Notes under the pieces: generated by a model
What the model saw: the letters and a program-made list of their open reading frames with translations, nothing else
Database searches by the model: none
What the model was told of the DNA's origin: nothing
Shown: positions 1 to 7,582 of the stretch, one piece after another
How positions within the stretch are numbered: the stretch's first letter is position 1
Layout of the letters: the number at the start of each line of letters is the position of its first letter
Made by a program: the position numbers and the translations under genes
From: a virus
Virus record (IMG/VR): IMGVR_UViG_3300020131_000107
Location: 1 to 44,629 of that record
DNA: 44,629 nucleotides
Reading direction: 5' to 3' (one strand)

Positions 1-279
1 TCACTTGCGCCGAAGAAACACGACGTTCGTCGGCAGTTCGAGTTCTACGGCGATCGTCGGCGGCGCCTCCCGGCGCAAATCATAGTCACCCTCGGCGGTG
101 CGGTGCGCGCGCCAGGCTCCGGTGCGCGTCCGCGCGTTGAGCGCTTCGACTAAGTCCTCGATCTTGCCGTCGAGACGTTCAGCGTCGGTGCGCAGCAGCA
201 ATAGTCGGTCCGGCATGAGCCCAGATCTGGCGAGCTCGTCAGCGATCTCGCGGAAATGGCGGCGGCGGCCGAAAATCAT
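1..279 (-). CDS. hypothetical protein (92 aa)
   Basis: Unrecognised 92-residue basic protein. The N-terminus is Arg-rich (MIFGRRRHFREIADELA) and is followed by helical sequence, then a strand-rich tail ending VVFLRRK. The ATG at 277-279 is preceded on the minus strand by GGGGAG, a good ribosome site, and the TGA stop is exactly at the left window edge. It is the last leftward gene before the edge. If the window is a circular genome, the next leftward gene (44629-44393) starts directly after this stop. No function can be assigned. Confidence 0.6.
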   Translation of the reverse strand: MIFGRRRHFREIADELARSGLMPDRLLLLRTDAERLDGKIEDLVEALNARTRTGAWRAHRTAEGDYDLRREAPPTIAVELELPTNVVFLRRK

Positions 280-299
280 CCTGCTCCCCTCGTGCCTCG

Positions 300-578
300 T
301 TACATCCGCGCCAGGCTGGCCTCGCGGCGTTGCTCTGGCGTTAGGCCGGGCGCATCAGGCGCCTGGGGCTCGGCGGCGTCAAGGCCGGGCGCGAGCGGGC
401 GCGGCTTTTCCGGCAGATTGTCGATCCAGGCCTGCAGCTTGGCGCGCTTCCAGCGATAGCCGCGCCAGCCCTGATCGACCGGCGCGACCGGACACTGACG
501 ATCGAACTGGTCGGGCGTCATGTCGCAGAACGCGGCCGCGGTCTCGCGGCGCATCAGCTCGGGCCAGCGATCGCTCAT
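300..578 (-). CDS. putative excisionase-like / MerR-type HTH protein
   Basis: 92 residues. Residues about 8-50 (LMRRETAAAFCDMTPDQFDR then GYRWKRAKLQAWID) have the pattern of small phage winged-helix proteins of the AlpA/excisionase type: a recognition helix, then a wing containing W/YRW and a helix whose end matches LxxWID. The C-terminal 35 residues are Pro/Ala-rich and probably disordered. The start overlaps the previous gene's stop by ATGA. Such proteins act as directionality factors or transcription regulators. No integrase is visible in the window, so a regulatory role is as likely as excision. The family call is an inference from pattern. Confidence 0.6.
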   Translation of the reverse strand: MSDRWPELMRRETAAAFCDMTPDQFDRQCPVAPVDQGWRGYRWKRAKLQAWIDNLPEKPRPLAPGLDAAEPQAPDAPGLTPEQRREASLARM

Positions 579-805
579 CGCTTGTGGCCGGGCGGCGGTT
601 TCGAGCTAAACCACTCCCCCGTCTCGAGCCAGTGTGTGTCGATCGGCTGGTTCGGGCCGCCGCGAAGCACGCGCCGTTTTCCCGTGCGACGATTGCGCTG
701 GTACAAATGCACGCCCGTGTCGCGCACGTCTTCCCATTCGTTTCCGCGGCCGATCCAAACGCCAAAAACAAAGCACGCGACGGGCAACATCAGTTCGTAA
801 ATCAT
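575..805 (-). CDS. small membrane protein (76 aa)
   Basis: The chosen start (ATG at 803-805, MIYELMLPVACFVFG) makes an ATGA overlap with the upstream gene and has AGGTGA as ribosome site; a longer in-frame start upstream lies inside that gene. Residues about 4-20 form one hydrophobic segment, followed by a basic hydrophilic domain (RNRRTGKRRVLRGG), so the protein is probably a single-pass membrane protein with a cytoplasmic C-terminal domain. Family and function are not recognised. Confidence 0.6.
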   Translation of the reverse strand: MIYELMLPVACFVFGVWIGRGNEWEDVRDTGVHLYQRNRRTGKRRVLRGGPNQPIDTHWLETGEWFSSKPPPGHKR

Positions 806-1083
806 GACTTGATCACCTGTGTGCTGCGGCCGACGGAGCGGTGGTGGCGCTTCCAGGCCTCCGCCCATTCACGTTCGGCGGCGTTGCGGCGGGCGAGGAA
901 GTCGGCGCGATCGCGAGTGACGCCGAGCGGTTCGAAGAAGCCGGCGGTCGCCGGCGGGAAAGCGTGGTCGATCAGCGCGATCAACAGGTCGACGGGAACG
1001 CGGTCGATCGTGTCGATGAAGAGCCAGCGTTTGTGCTCACACTCGGCGCGCCAAGCGGCCGCGGCTTCGGCGTGTTCACGCAT
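802..1083 (-). CDS. hypothetical protein (93 aa)
   Basis: 93 residues, mostly helical, with abundant Ala, Arg and Trp in the N- and C-terminal thirds and a central hydrophobic helix (DLLIALIDHAF). It starts 8 nt inside the end of the upstream gene and overlaps the downstream membrane-protein gene by ATGA, so it is translated as part of the leftward operon. No family is recognised. Confidence 0.55.
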   Translation of the reverse strand: MREHAEAAAAWRAECEHKRWLFIDTIDRVPVDLLIALIDHAFPPATAGFFEPLGVTRDRADFLARRNAAEREWAEAWKRHHRSVGRSTQVIKS

Positions 1084-1477
1084 CGGGCGGCGCCTTCATC
1101 GAGCCCAGTTCGTCCGCGCACAACGCCTGGATGATCGCGCGCATGAGTGCGATGGCGGCGTTCGGACCTGATGACACGAAGTCATTCATCGCCTCATCCC
1201 AATGATCGTCACCAACCTTTGCCGCCCAGCGCCCGTTTTCCTTGTCGTCCCACACTGCGACCTCACGATCAGGAAGCAGGGTGTCGCGTAGCGCAAGGGC
1301 CGCATCGAGCGAGCTAGTGTAGTTCGGTGTCGGCGGAGCACCCTTGTTAAGGCGATCCCACGCGAGTCGCTGCGCATCACGCTCAGGCTCAAGCACTCGC
1401 TCGATCTGCTGCTCTACCGCGAAATTGGGGGCGGCGATGCCATCGAGCGCGTCGCGAAGTAACTGCAAGTCAGACAT
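1076..1477 (-). CDS. phage ABA-sandwich-domain-like protein
   Basis: 133 residues from the ATG at 1475-1477 (MSDLQLLRDALDGI). The block YTSSLDAALALRDTLLPDRE, followed by a W-containing segment and then an Ala-rich helix near NAAIALMRAIIQAL, matches what I know of the phage ABA sandwich domain family, whose members carry a Y-T-S/A-S-x-D-A-A-L signature. The family is common in phage early regions and has no known biochemical role. The call rests on this signature alone. An Arg-rich upstream extension in the same frame was not used because it overlaps the neighbouring gene too far. Confidence 0.6.
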   Translation of the reverse strand: MSDLQLLRDALDGIAAPNFAVEQQIERVLEPERDAQRLAWDRLNKGAPPTPNYTSSLDAALALRDTLLPDREVAVWDDKENGRWAAKVGDDHWDEAMNDFVSSGPNAAIALMRAIIQALCADELGSMKAPPDA

Positions 1478-1802
1478 CGGACGGCGCCTTCTGGAGGAGC
1501 GCGGGCTGGCGCGTCGCGGGGCGCCAGCGATACGGCGCATCTTCGAAATAGCCGCCGTCGGCTTGCTGCCAGCCGCCCGTTCCGCTGCGCGTGATCAACG
1601 CCGGATTCCAGCGCACCACGCAGCAATACGGTTCGACGCCCCAGCGGGTCTCGATCTCGATCCAGGTCACGCCGTCGCGCGGCATGTCGCCGAGCCGCCA
1701 AGCGGGTTGCAGCTGCGGCGGCGGCGCGGGAAGCAGTGCGGCGAAAAGTATGATGCCGACGATCAGCACGCAGATTGCGAGGTTCGGAAAAACGACCATC
1801 AT
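1470..1802 (-). CDS. hypothetical protein with N-terminal membrane anchor
   Basis: 110 residues. Residues 2-26 (VVFPNLAICVLIVGIILFAA) form a strong transmembrane helix or uncleaved signal anchor, and the rest is a soluble, Trp-rich domain with WIEIETRWG and a CC pair. Two ATGs occur in tandem at the start; the outer one overlaps the upstream stop by ATGA. The protein is probably anchored in the inner membrane with the soluble part outside. No family is recognised. Confidence 0.55.
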   Translation of the reverse strand: MMVVFPNLAICVLIVGIILFAALLPAPPPQLQPAWRLGDMPRDGVTWIEIETRWGVEPYCCVVRWNPALITRSGTGGWQQADGGYFEDAPYRWRPATRQPALLQKAPSDV

Positions 1803-2254
1803 TCGCCGTCCACACCGACGAAGTGCTTGGTGTCGTCGGCGCCATCACCGGTCGTATAGAGCCAATAGCCGGCGTCGATGGCGTCGAGAACCGTTCTGCG
1901 GTCGGTGTTGAAGACAGAGGCCAGTTCGCGGACGCACACCCTTCGCCCCTGCTGCATCATGACGTAAGTCTGAATCGCGTCCGCGAAGTGGGATAGTTTC
2001 ACGCCGACGTCCTCGCTTTCGTCGACGAACAGATCGCGGCGCCACGGCGAGGCATCTCCGTCGCGAAATGAGAACTCGCGAATCTTCCCTGTCCAGAAAT
2101 CCTGCGCCTTAGCTGCTAGCGCGCAATCGTGCGGGGTTGCTCCATAGGTGACGACATGCGTCAACGCGCCGTCCCAGCCGATGAGCAACACCTGATGAAG
2201 ATCATGCTTCTGAGCGACACTCTTGGCCGTCTCGATCGGAATACGCTTCGGCAT
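1799..2254 (-). CDS. phage conserved hypothetical with C-terminal HTH-like segment
   Basis: 151 residues from MPKRIPIET; the ATG at 2252-2254 overlaps the upstream TGA (TGATG). The N-terminal part (KHDLHQVLLIGWDGALTHVV then TYGATPHDCALAA) resembles a small alpha/beta domain found widely in phage early proteins, usually unannotated. The C-terminal part (VRELASVFNTDRRTVLDAID) looks like a helix-turn-helix. A DNA-binding regulatory role is possible but unproven. Upstream in-frame sequence is Arg-rich and lies within the neighbouring gene, so it was excluded. Confidence 0.6.
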   Translation of the reverse strand: MPKRIPIETAKSVAQKHDLHQVLLIGWDGALTHVVTYGATPHDCALAAKAQDFWTGKIREFSFRDGDASPWRRDLFVDESEDVGVKLSHFADAIQTYVMMQQGRRVCVRELASVFNTDRRTVLDAIDAGYWLYTTGDGADDTKHFVGVDGE

Positions 2255-2748
2255 CACGCCACCTCCTCCAGGCGCGCGCCGGCGGCGACGGCGGCGATCT
2301 GGTCTTTGCTGAGCGGGCGCCAGGCGATGATTTGACGCACGAGCGAGGGTGCGCCGCGTTCTTCCTTGTCGCGGGCGGCGTCGTGCCAGGCCCACATCGC
2401 GGCCCAGTTCTCGAAGCCGTCGCGCCGCGCGAAGGAATCGTTCTCGGCGTCGAGGATCTCGCGCTCGAGCGCGTCAGCCATCGCGTCGACGGTCAGCGTC
2501 GACCGCAGTTCGCTGACGAAGACGATGCCGGCGGCGTTGAAACGCAGCAGGCCGCGCAGGATGACGACGCCCACGCCGCGGCGCGCCGCCTGCTTCGTCC
2601 TGAGGCCGGTCCAAAGCCCGATCGTCTCGCCGACATTGGCGTGGCGCGAGGGCGCTTTGCGCTGGCGGCGCAGCGTCAGGACCTTCGGCTCTTTGGCGTC
2701 GGTGTCGATTTGCGGCCCGAAGGCGGTTTTGAAGCCGTAGGCGATCAT
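2254..2748 (-). CDS. ASCH/PUA-like phage protein
   Basis: 164 residues. The segment KVLTLRRQRKAPSRHANVGE followed by TIGLWTGLRTKQA is the layout of phage proteins with an ASCH (PUA-like) fold: a KxxTLR start, a basic loop, then GExIxLxTGxRTK. These proteins are thought to bind RNA or modified nucleotides; the phage role is unknown. It overlaps the next upstream gene by ATGA and the downstream one by TGATG. The C-terminal half (ENWAAMWAWHDAARDKEE, then IIAWRPL) also fits the family. Fold assignment is by motif only. Confidence 0.65.
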   Translation of the reverse strand: MIAYGFKTAFGPQIDTDAKEPKVLTLRRQRKAPSRHANVGETIGLWTGLRTKQAARRGVGVVILRGLLRFNAAGIVFVSELRSTLTVDAMADALEREILDAENDSFARRDGFENWAAMWAWHDAARDKEERGAPSLVRQIIAWRPLSKDQIAAVAAGARLEEVA

Positions 2749-2969
2749 GAGTCTCTTCTCTCTGTTGAAGGCGACCCCTCGCCCTGGCGATTGGTGTTGG
2801 CGATGTAGGCGGCCGTCGCCAGGCGCGCGAGGCGCGCAGCGTCCTCGGCGTCGAGCTCGACGGTGGCGGCGCCGAGCGGGCGCGCGGCGATCTTGACCAG
2901 CATGTCGGCGATGAAGGCGGCGTCGTCTTGTTCGAGGCTCGCGCGCAGCGCGCGTTCGGTCGGACTCAT
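2745..2969 (-). CDS. hypothetical protein (74 aa)
   Basis: 74 residues, strongly helical and Ala-rich (SPTERALRASLEQDDAAFIA then DMLVKIAARP), with a polar C-terminus. The start overlaps the stop of the 34-codon gene upstream by ATGA and the stop overlaps the downstream ASCH-like gene by ATGA. No family is recognised. Coding is supported mainly by this tight packing. Confidence 0.55.
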   Translation of the reverse strand: MSPTERALRASLEQDDAAFIADMLVKIAARPLGAATVELDAEDAARLARLATAAYIANTNRQGEGSPSTERRDS

Positions 2970-3070
2970 CGTGCGCAGCTCCCGACGCAGGTGGTGACGA
3001 GAAAGCCGACGGCGCTCCAGAACGCGGCGACGGCGCCGATGAACAGCAGGCGTCCCTGGCGGCCGGTCAT
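2966..3070 (-). CDS. small single-pass membrane protein (34 aa)
   Basis: A 34-codon gene read directly from the sequence: MTGRQGRLLFIGAVAAFWSA, then VGFLVTTCVGSCAR. Residues about 8-29 form one transmembrane helix preceded by a basic N-terminus, giving an N-in orientation. It fills the only gap between its neighbours and shares ATGA overlaps at both ends (start 3068-3070, stop 2966-2968), which is the strongest evidence that it is real. Function unknown. Confidence 0.55.
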   Translation of the reverse strand: MTGRQGRLLFIGAVAAFWSAVGFLVTTCVGSCAR

Positions 3071-3345
3071 CGAAACCCTCCCGACAAGCCGTAGGCGAAC
3101 AGCGCGGCCGTAGCGGCGGTCATGACGAGAGCGCCGGCGATCAAGAGCGCGCGGCTGAGCGGCTCGAGCGCGCCCGCGCGGCGCAGGGCGCGGCTGAACT
3201 TAACGACGCCGCCGAACGCGATCGCGGCGTCGCTGGCGATCAAGCGCCGGCGCAAGCGCCAGTAGGACGCGCGCAACACCTGGCCGGCGACGACGGCGCA
3301 GCCGCCGGCGATGAAGGCGGCATAGATGTGCGTCAGCGCGGTCAT
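3067..3345 (-). CDS. membrane protein, two predicted TM helices
   Basis: 92 residues from MTALTHIYAAFIAGG; the ATG at 3343-3345 overlaps the upstream TGA by ATGA. Two hydrophobic segments are seen, residues about 5-24 and 64-88 (LLIAGALVMTAATAALFAYG), with a basic linker (RRRL...RALRR) between them. The product is probably an inner-membrane protein with a cytoplasmic loop. It lies beside the 34-aa membrane protein, so the two could act together. No family is recognised. Confidence 0.55.
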   Translation of the reverse strand: MTALTHIYAAFIAGGCAVVAGQVLRASYWRLRRRLIASDAAIAFGGVVKFSRALRRAGALEPLSRALLIAGALVMTAATAALFAYGLSGGFR

Positions 3346-4451
3346 GCCGCCACCCTTTGGTGCGCGAGCGGCGGGCGCTCGTCGTGGGTGCGGCCGTCGA
3401 GAACGCGGCCGGCGGCGCGCTTGCCGACGCGCGTCAGCACAACCATCGTGTCGTCGTGATCCGGCCACGGGTGCGCGCCGAGCCGCCCGAGCGGCCATGC
3501 CACCGGCGTCTCGCCGCGCCAGTCCGTTTTCGGGATCGTGACGGGCGCGTGCGCGCCCCACTGCTTGAAGAAGAAGGCGACGCCGGCGGCGGCGCACTGA
3601 TCGCGGATTGAACGCACCCAGTCGGGATGCATCGGCCGCGCGCCTGGGCCGCTTTCGCCGCCGACGATGACCCAATCGACGGCCTTGCGTGCGCCGTCGA
3701 GCGTGTCGAAGAGGCCCAGCCGTGTCATGTCGCCGAGATCGCTGAGCAGCGGCTCGACGCTCCACAACCGCGCGGCAGCGGGCGTCATCGCCAGGTTTGG
3801 TCCGCGGCCGGCGCCGTTCTCGCGATCCTCGATTGAAACGCCGAGCCAGACATTCGGCAGGGGGCCGGGGGGAAGTGTGCGCAAGCCACGCTCAAGCAGC
3901 GGGCGCACGTCAGCGAGGTACGCGTCGCGACCTCGCTCCTCAAGCCACACACGCTCAACGCGATTGAGCAGCGCGGGCCAAGCCGGGCAGCGCACGCCGC
4001 GCGGCGCTACCTGCGAGCCGAATAGAGCTTCGAAGTACGCCCTCATGCGTTTGTCGCGCTTGGTCAACACGATGAAGGTGTGCTGCGGCGCGCACGCCGC
4101 GACCGTCAGCACCCGGTCTATGAAAGCGTCGGGTACGAACTCGCCGAACAGATCGCTCATCGAGCAAACGAAGATCGTGCGGGGCTTCTTCCAGCGCAGC
4201 GGCTGCAGCAGCGTTTTTTCGTCGAGGAAGATCTCGACCTCGGCTTCGTTCTGCTTCTTGTAGGAAAGTCCATTGCCGAAGCGGCCTTCGTTCCAGCGTT
4301 CGGCATAACACAGGCGGCAACCTTCGCTGGCGTGAATGCAGAACCAGCCGAGCTTGCCGTCAGAGCGGCGGCGCGCGCGGATCGGATTCCAGGTCGCGCC
4401 TGGCGAACCGTCAGCGTTCGCCGCCCATTCGATCTTGGTGCCGTCGCTCAT
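3342..4451 (-). CDS. phage Gp37/Gp68 family protein (DUF5131)
   Basis: 369 residues from MSDGTKIEWA, the normal start of this family; the ATG overlaps the upstream TGA. Family landmarks are present in order: WNPI near residue 22, a Cys cluster CIHASEGCRLCYAERWNEG, FVCSMSDLFGEFVP, VLTKRDKRM, NVWLGVSIEDRE, WVIVGGESGPGARPMHPDWV and FFFKQWGA. The spaced cysteines suggest an iron-sulfur or metal site, as in radical-SAM-like proteins, but the biochemical role of the family is not established. It is common in mycobacterial and proteobacterial phages. The length is normal and all landmarks are intact. Confidence 0.9.
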   Translation of the reverse strand: MSDGTKIEWAANADGSPGATWNPIRARRRSDGKLGWFCIHASEGCRLCYAERWNEGRFGNGLSYKKQNEAEVEIFLDEKTLLQPLRWKKPRTIFVCSMSDLFGEFVPDAFIDRVLTVAACAPQHTFIVLTKRDKRMRAYFEALFGSQVAPRGVRCPAWPALLNRVERVWLEERGRDAYLADVRPLLERGLRTLPPGPLPNVWLGVSIEDRENGAGRGPNLAMTPAAARLWSVEPLLSDLGDMTRLGLFDTLDGARKAVDWVIVGGESGPGARPMHPDWVRSIRDQCAAAGVAFFFKQWGAHAPVTIPKTDWRGETPVAWPLGRLGAHPWPDHDDTMVVLTRVGKRAAGRVLDGRTHDERPPLAHQRVAA

Positions 4452-4672
4452 TGGACGCATCCCCAGTTGGGATGACGCGGCAGAATCATGAAGTGCGTAA
4501 GCTCGATCGAGTGCTCGCACATGACGATCCACTCGCCTGCGACGCGCGATCCGGTGACGACAATTTTGCCGCCGCGGCCACAATCACACGTGATGGTCGC
4601 TGCAAGGGCAGCGTTCTCGATGTCGGGCGGCGCTTGTTCAAGCCTTTGCCAGACCGGCGGCCTTGCAAGCAT
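4448..4672 (-). CDS. hypothetical protein with CxC motif (74 aa)
   Basis: 74 residues, beta-rich, with ATITCDCGRGGKIVV and a later C (VMCEHSIEL) and H residues that could form a small metal site. Its ATG overlaps the upstream TGA as TGATG and its stop overlaps the Gp37/Gp68 start by ATGA. No family is recognised. Confidence 0.5.
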   Translation of the reverse strand: MLARPPVWQRLEQAPPDIENAALAATITCDCGRGGKIVVTGSRVAGEWIVMCEHSIELTHFMILPRHPNWGCVQ

Positions 4673-4995
4673 CAGAGGGCCTCCACTTTTTCGACGCTGT
4701 GCACGTTGGCTTCGTCGAGGCGGCAGTCGAACGCGTGGAGCTCGCCGCCGGCGCGGACATGAACGCGCACGACGGCGCAGCGCGCGGCCTCGCCGCGGGT
4801 GACGGCGACGGCGTGGCGATAAGCGGCGAGCGACTCGGGGCCGCCGCGGAGGCGCAGCGTGTGCGCTTGCGCTTCCGCATCGATGCCGGGCAACCAGGCG
4901 ACGCCGCTGGTGTAGAGCGCGCGCGCTTCCGGTTTCGGCGCCAGCTTGGCGGCGACCGCCGCGAGCGCGCCGCCGATCGGATAGAGGTCGCTCAT
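4672..4995 (-). CDS. hypothetical protein (107 aa)
   Basis: 107 residues from MSDLYPIGGALAAVAAKLA. The ATG at 4993-4995 overlaps the upstream stop by ATGA, so the long Arg-rich in-frame extension upstream is shadow sequence. The chain is Ala-rich with alternating charged strands (CAVVRVHVRAGGELHAFDCR). No membrane segment is visible. No family is recognised. Confidence 0.55.
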   Translation of the reverse strand: MSDLYPIGGALAAVAAKLAPKPEARALYTSGVAWLPGIDAEAQAHTLRLRGGPESLAAYRHAVAVTRGEAARCAVVRVHVRAGGELHAFDCRLDEANVHSVEKVEAL

Positions 4996-5321
4996 AGCGG
5001 CAGCTCGTCGTCGTCGTCGTAATCGTGATTGCTGGCGCCGGCCGCGTTCGCGTCCGGCTGCGGCAGTTCGCGGTATTGGATCGGCCGGACCGGGCGCGAC
5101 TGTGCGGTGCTGGATTGGTCGCGCGCGATCTGTTCCGAGCAGGGCCGGATCGAATAAATCGCCGACACGCCGTAGAACTCCGTCACTTCGCCATCGGGCG
5201 CGGGGATGTCGATGCGCAGCATCTTGCCGCCGGCGGTCTCGACTTCCTTGACGCGGCCGGGGCGCGTGCGATGGCCCATCAGTTCGACGATGGCCCAACC
5301 TTCGAACGCGACTTCGCTCAT
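4992..5321 (-). CDS. phage conserved hypothetical (beta-rich, acidic tail)
   Basis: 109 residues. FEGWAIVELMGHRTRPGRVK, then EVETAGGKMLRIDIPAP and TEFYGVSAIYSIRPCSE match a small phage family I recognise by its F-E-G-W-A-h-h-E-L-M-G-H opening and F-Y-x-x-x-A-I-Y-x-I-x-P core, which is usually annotated as hypothetical. The C-terminus is an acidic run (DYDDDDELPL). It sits directly downstream of the ParB-like gene with an ATGA overlap, so the two are probably co-translated. Role unknown. Confidence 0.65.
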   Translation of the reverse strand: MSEVAFEGWAIVELMGHRTRPGRVKEVETAGGKMLRIDIPAPDGEVTEFYGVSAIYSIRPCSEQIARDQSSTAQSRPVRPIQYRELPQPDANAAGASNHDYDDDDELPL

Positions 5322-7582
5322 TGCGCGGCTCCCTTCGCAGCGGTCTTCGATTTCGGCTTCGCCGCCTTCTTCGCCGGCGGCTTGGCGAGCTTCTTCGCGG
5401 ACTTCGCCGCGCCCTTCTTCGATGCGGTGGGGGCCGCAGCTTTCGCGGCGGAAGACGCGGTCTTCGCTGCGGCCCCCTTGCCCGCATCCAACCGCCCGGG
5501 CTTACCTTTCGGCTCCCGTGGCGCGGGCAATTTCGGTTTCGGCGCTTCGTCCATGCCGCAGAGCGTGCGCAGGAGCGGCGGGACCCAGGCCGCGGTGGCG
5601 CCGCCGCCTTTGGCGTGATCGGCGACAAGAGCGGCGAGCGCGGCCTTCGTCTTGACGCCGGCGCTGTCGAGGCCGAGCTCGGCGGCGGCCGCTTCGAGCG
5701 AGGCTTTCGAATAGCCTTCGAGATAATCGGCGTCGGGGATGAAATGCGCCGCCGGATTCGCGCCGGCGAGTCGGCCGAGCAGCATCAGCGCGTCGCGTTG
5801 GTCGTCTTTGTAATCGCGCGCGGCGGTCGGCTCGATCACTTTGACGCTTTCGCCGACGCAGAAGGCGAGCAGCGCCAGCACGTCAGCCTGCGGCCAGGTC
5901 GTCATTCGCGCTTCGAGCTTGTCGATCGGCTTGCCGAGCGCGACCAGCCAGCGTTTGCGCGCCGCTGCTTGCGCATCAGCGCCGAGCAACGCGTCTTCGT
6001 CGGCGAACTCGGCGCCGGTCATCCCCTGCCCGGCGCCGCGAATCGTCAGCGCTTCGCAGGCGCTGTCGTTAAGATCAATGTCGAACACTTCCCGCGCCAA
6101 AGCGGCCGTCACCGCGATCAACGCGATGTCCGGCCGTTGCGCCAGCGCGCGGCCGACGATGGCGCTGGCGATGCGCGACGTTTTCTCGTGCGTCAGGTTC
6201 GTCATCGGCGCCTGCGGTTCGGGCTTGGCCGGTTTCGCGCTGGCGGCTTTGCCCTTCTTCGCGGCTCTGCCGGCCGGCGTGGCCGGCCGTGATTTCGGCG
6301 AGATGACGCCGCGCGTGATAGCGAGCGTGCCATCGCTGTTCAACGTGACGGCGACACCGCTCTTTTGCTTGGCCTTGTCATCGAACTCGTAGAATGAGTC
6401 CTCGATCGCTTCCCTGGCGTTGCGCAGATCGATTTCTTCGTCCTCGATCTCCGTCATGCGTTCGGCTTCTTCGTCGGTGTATTCGCCGACCTCTTCGGCG
6501 GTGTCGCGCTTTTCACAGCCGCGCTCGATCGCTTCGTACTCGGCGCGCAGCGCCTTCAGCTTGGCGTCGAGCTCTTTGACGCGGGCTTTTTCTTCGGGCG
6601 TCGGCTTGCGCGGCGTACCGAGATTTCCGTCTGCGTACTTGCCGTAGGGCATCGTGATCGCGGCGTCGACGAAGAGGAAGCCTTCGGCCTCGAGCTTGGC
6701 GGCTTCGGCTGCGAGCTTCTCCTGCGCCAGGCGCTCTGCGAGCGCAGGGTCGAGCCAGCGCGATTGCTCGGGCGCCTTGAAGAACTCCTGTTCGATCTGG
6801 CCGCCGGCGGCGAGGTAAGCTTCCTCGCCGACGAAGCGGGCGACAGCGTCGCCGGCGACGAGCGTGTCTTTCTTCAGTTCATCGCGCACGCGCCACTCGA
6901 CGTCGCGCTGCTTGCCGAGGCCCTTCCACACCTTCTCTTGCCGCGACATATGCGCAGTCGCGTAGAGCTGCGCCACATCGAGCGAGAGTTCGCCGGCGCG
7001 CAATGCTTCAAGGATCGGTTCGTGCAGGCTCGCGAGCTTCATGCGGCTCTTGACGAAGCGTTCGGTGACGCCGAACGCCTTGGCGATCTCGCTGATGTCG
7101 CGGCCTTCGATCACGGCCATGCGGTTCCAGGCGAGCGCGGCGTCGACGACGCCGAGATCGACGCGCTGAGTGTTTTCGGCGATCGACGCCGCGGTCGCGT
7201 TCGCCTGCGTCGTGATGCGCAACGGAATGGCGTCGAAATCGACTTTGAACGCCGGTGCGTCCGGCGCGACGCGCGCCGCGTCCCGGATCAGCTTCAGCGC
7301 ATTGAGGCGGCGGCGACCGCCGACGATGGCGAAGCGGCCCTCGTCATCTTCGTACGCGAGCAGCGATTGCAAGAGACCGCAGGCGATGATGTTGGCGGCG
7401 AGCTCGTCGATGTTTTCGAGCGGAGAGTCCGCGCGCGCGTTCTCCGGCGCGACGTAGAGCTTATCGAGCGGCGCTGCGCCTTCGCGGATCGGCGGCGCTT
7501 CGAACGGCGCGAGGCGCGGCGAAACTTCTATGCCGGCGATCGCGGCAGGTACGCCTTTGGGCTTGCGCGCGGCTTTAGCCAT
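5318..7582 (-). CDS. ParB/Spo0J-family nuclease-like protein with long basic C-terminus
   Basis: 754 residues from the ATG at 7580-7582, which has AAGGAAA upstream. The ParB N-terminal fold is seen with PLDKLYVAPENAR (residues 38-50), VGGRRRLNAL (87-96, the GxRR box) and AENTQR (135-140), followed by a KorB-like HTH at about 161-180 (RDISEIAKAFGVTERFVKSR). Residues about 330-410 are Glu/Lys-rich and helical. The last ~60 residues are Lys/Ala/Pro repeats like histone H1 tails, suggesting nonspecific DNA binding. ParB proteins are CTP-switch DNA clamps that work with ParA. No ParA was found nearby, so a role as an orphan regulator or DNA-coating protein is also possible. Confidence 0.85.
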   Translation of the reverse strand: MAKAARKPKGVPAAIAGIEVSPRLAPFEAPPIREGAAPLDKLYVAPENARADSPLENIDELAANIIACGLLQSLLAYEDDEGRFAIVGGRRRLNALKLIRDAARVAPDAPAFKVDFDAIPLRITTQANATAASIAENTQRVDLGVVDAALAWNRMAVIEGRDISEIAKAFGVTERFVKSRMKLASLHEPILEALRAGELSLDVAQLYATAHMSRQEKVWKGLGKQRDVEWRVRDELKKDTLVAGDAVARFVGEEAYLAAGGQIEQEFFKAPEQSRWLDPALAERLAQEKLAAEAAKLEAEGFLFVDAAITMPYGKYADGNLGTPRKPTPEEKARVKELDAKLKALRAEYEAIERGCEKRDTAEEVGEYTDEEAERMTEIEDEEIDLRNAREAIEDSFYEFDDKAKQKSGVAVTLNSDGTLAITRGVISPKSRPATPAGRAAKKGKAASAKPAKPEPQAPMTNLTHEKTSRIASAIVGRALAQRPDIALIAVTAALAREVFDIDLNDSACEALTIRGAGQGMTGAEFADEDALLGADAQAAARKRWLVALGKPIDKLEARMTTWPQADVLALLAFCVGESVKVIEPTAARDYKDDQRDALMLLGRLAGANPAAHFIPDADYLEGYSKASLEAAAAELGLDSAGVKTKAALAALVADHAKGGGATAAWVPPLLRTLCGMDEAPKPKLPAPREPKGKPGRLDAGKGAAAKTASSAAKAAAPTASKKGAAKSAKKLAKPPAKKAAKPKSKTAAKGAAQ

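Noticed and set aside
5321-6292. Plus-strand frames across the ParB-like gene
   Set aside because: Arg/Gly-rich mirror of the Lys/Ala-rich ParB tail; no upstream ribosome site.
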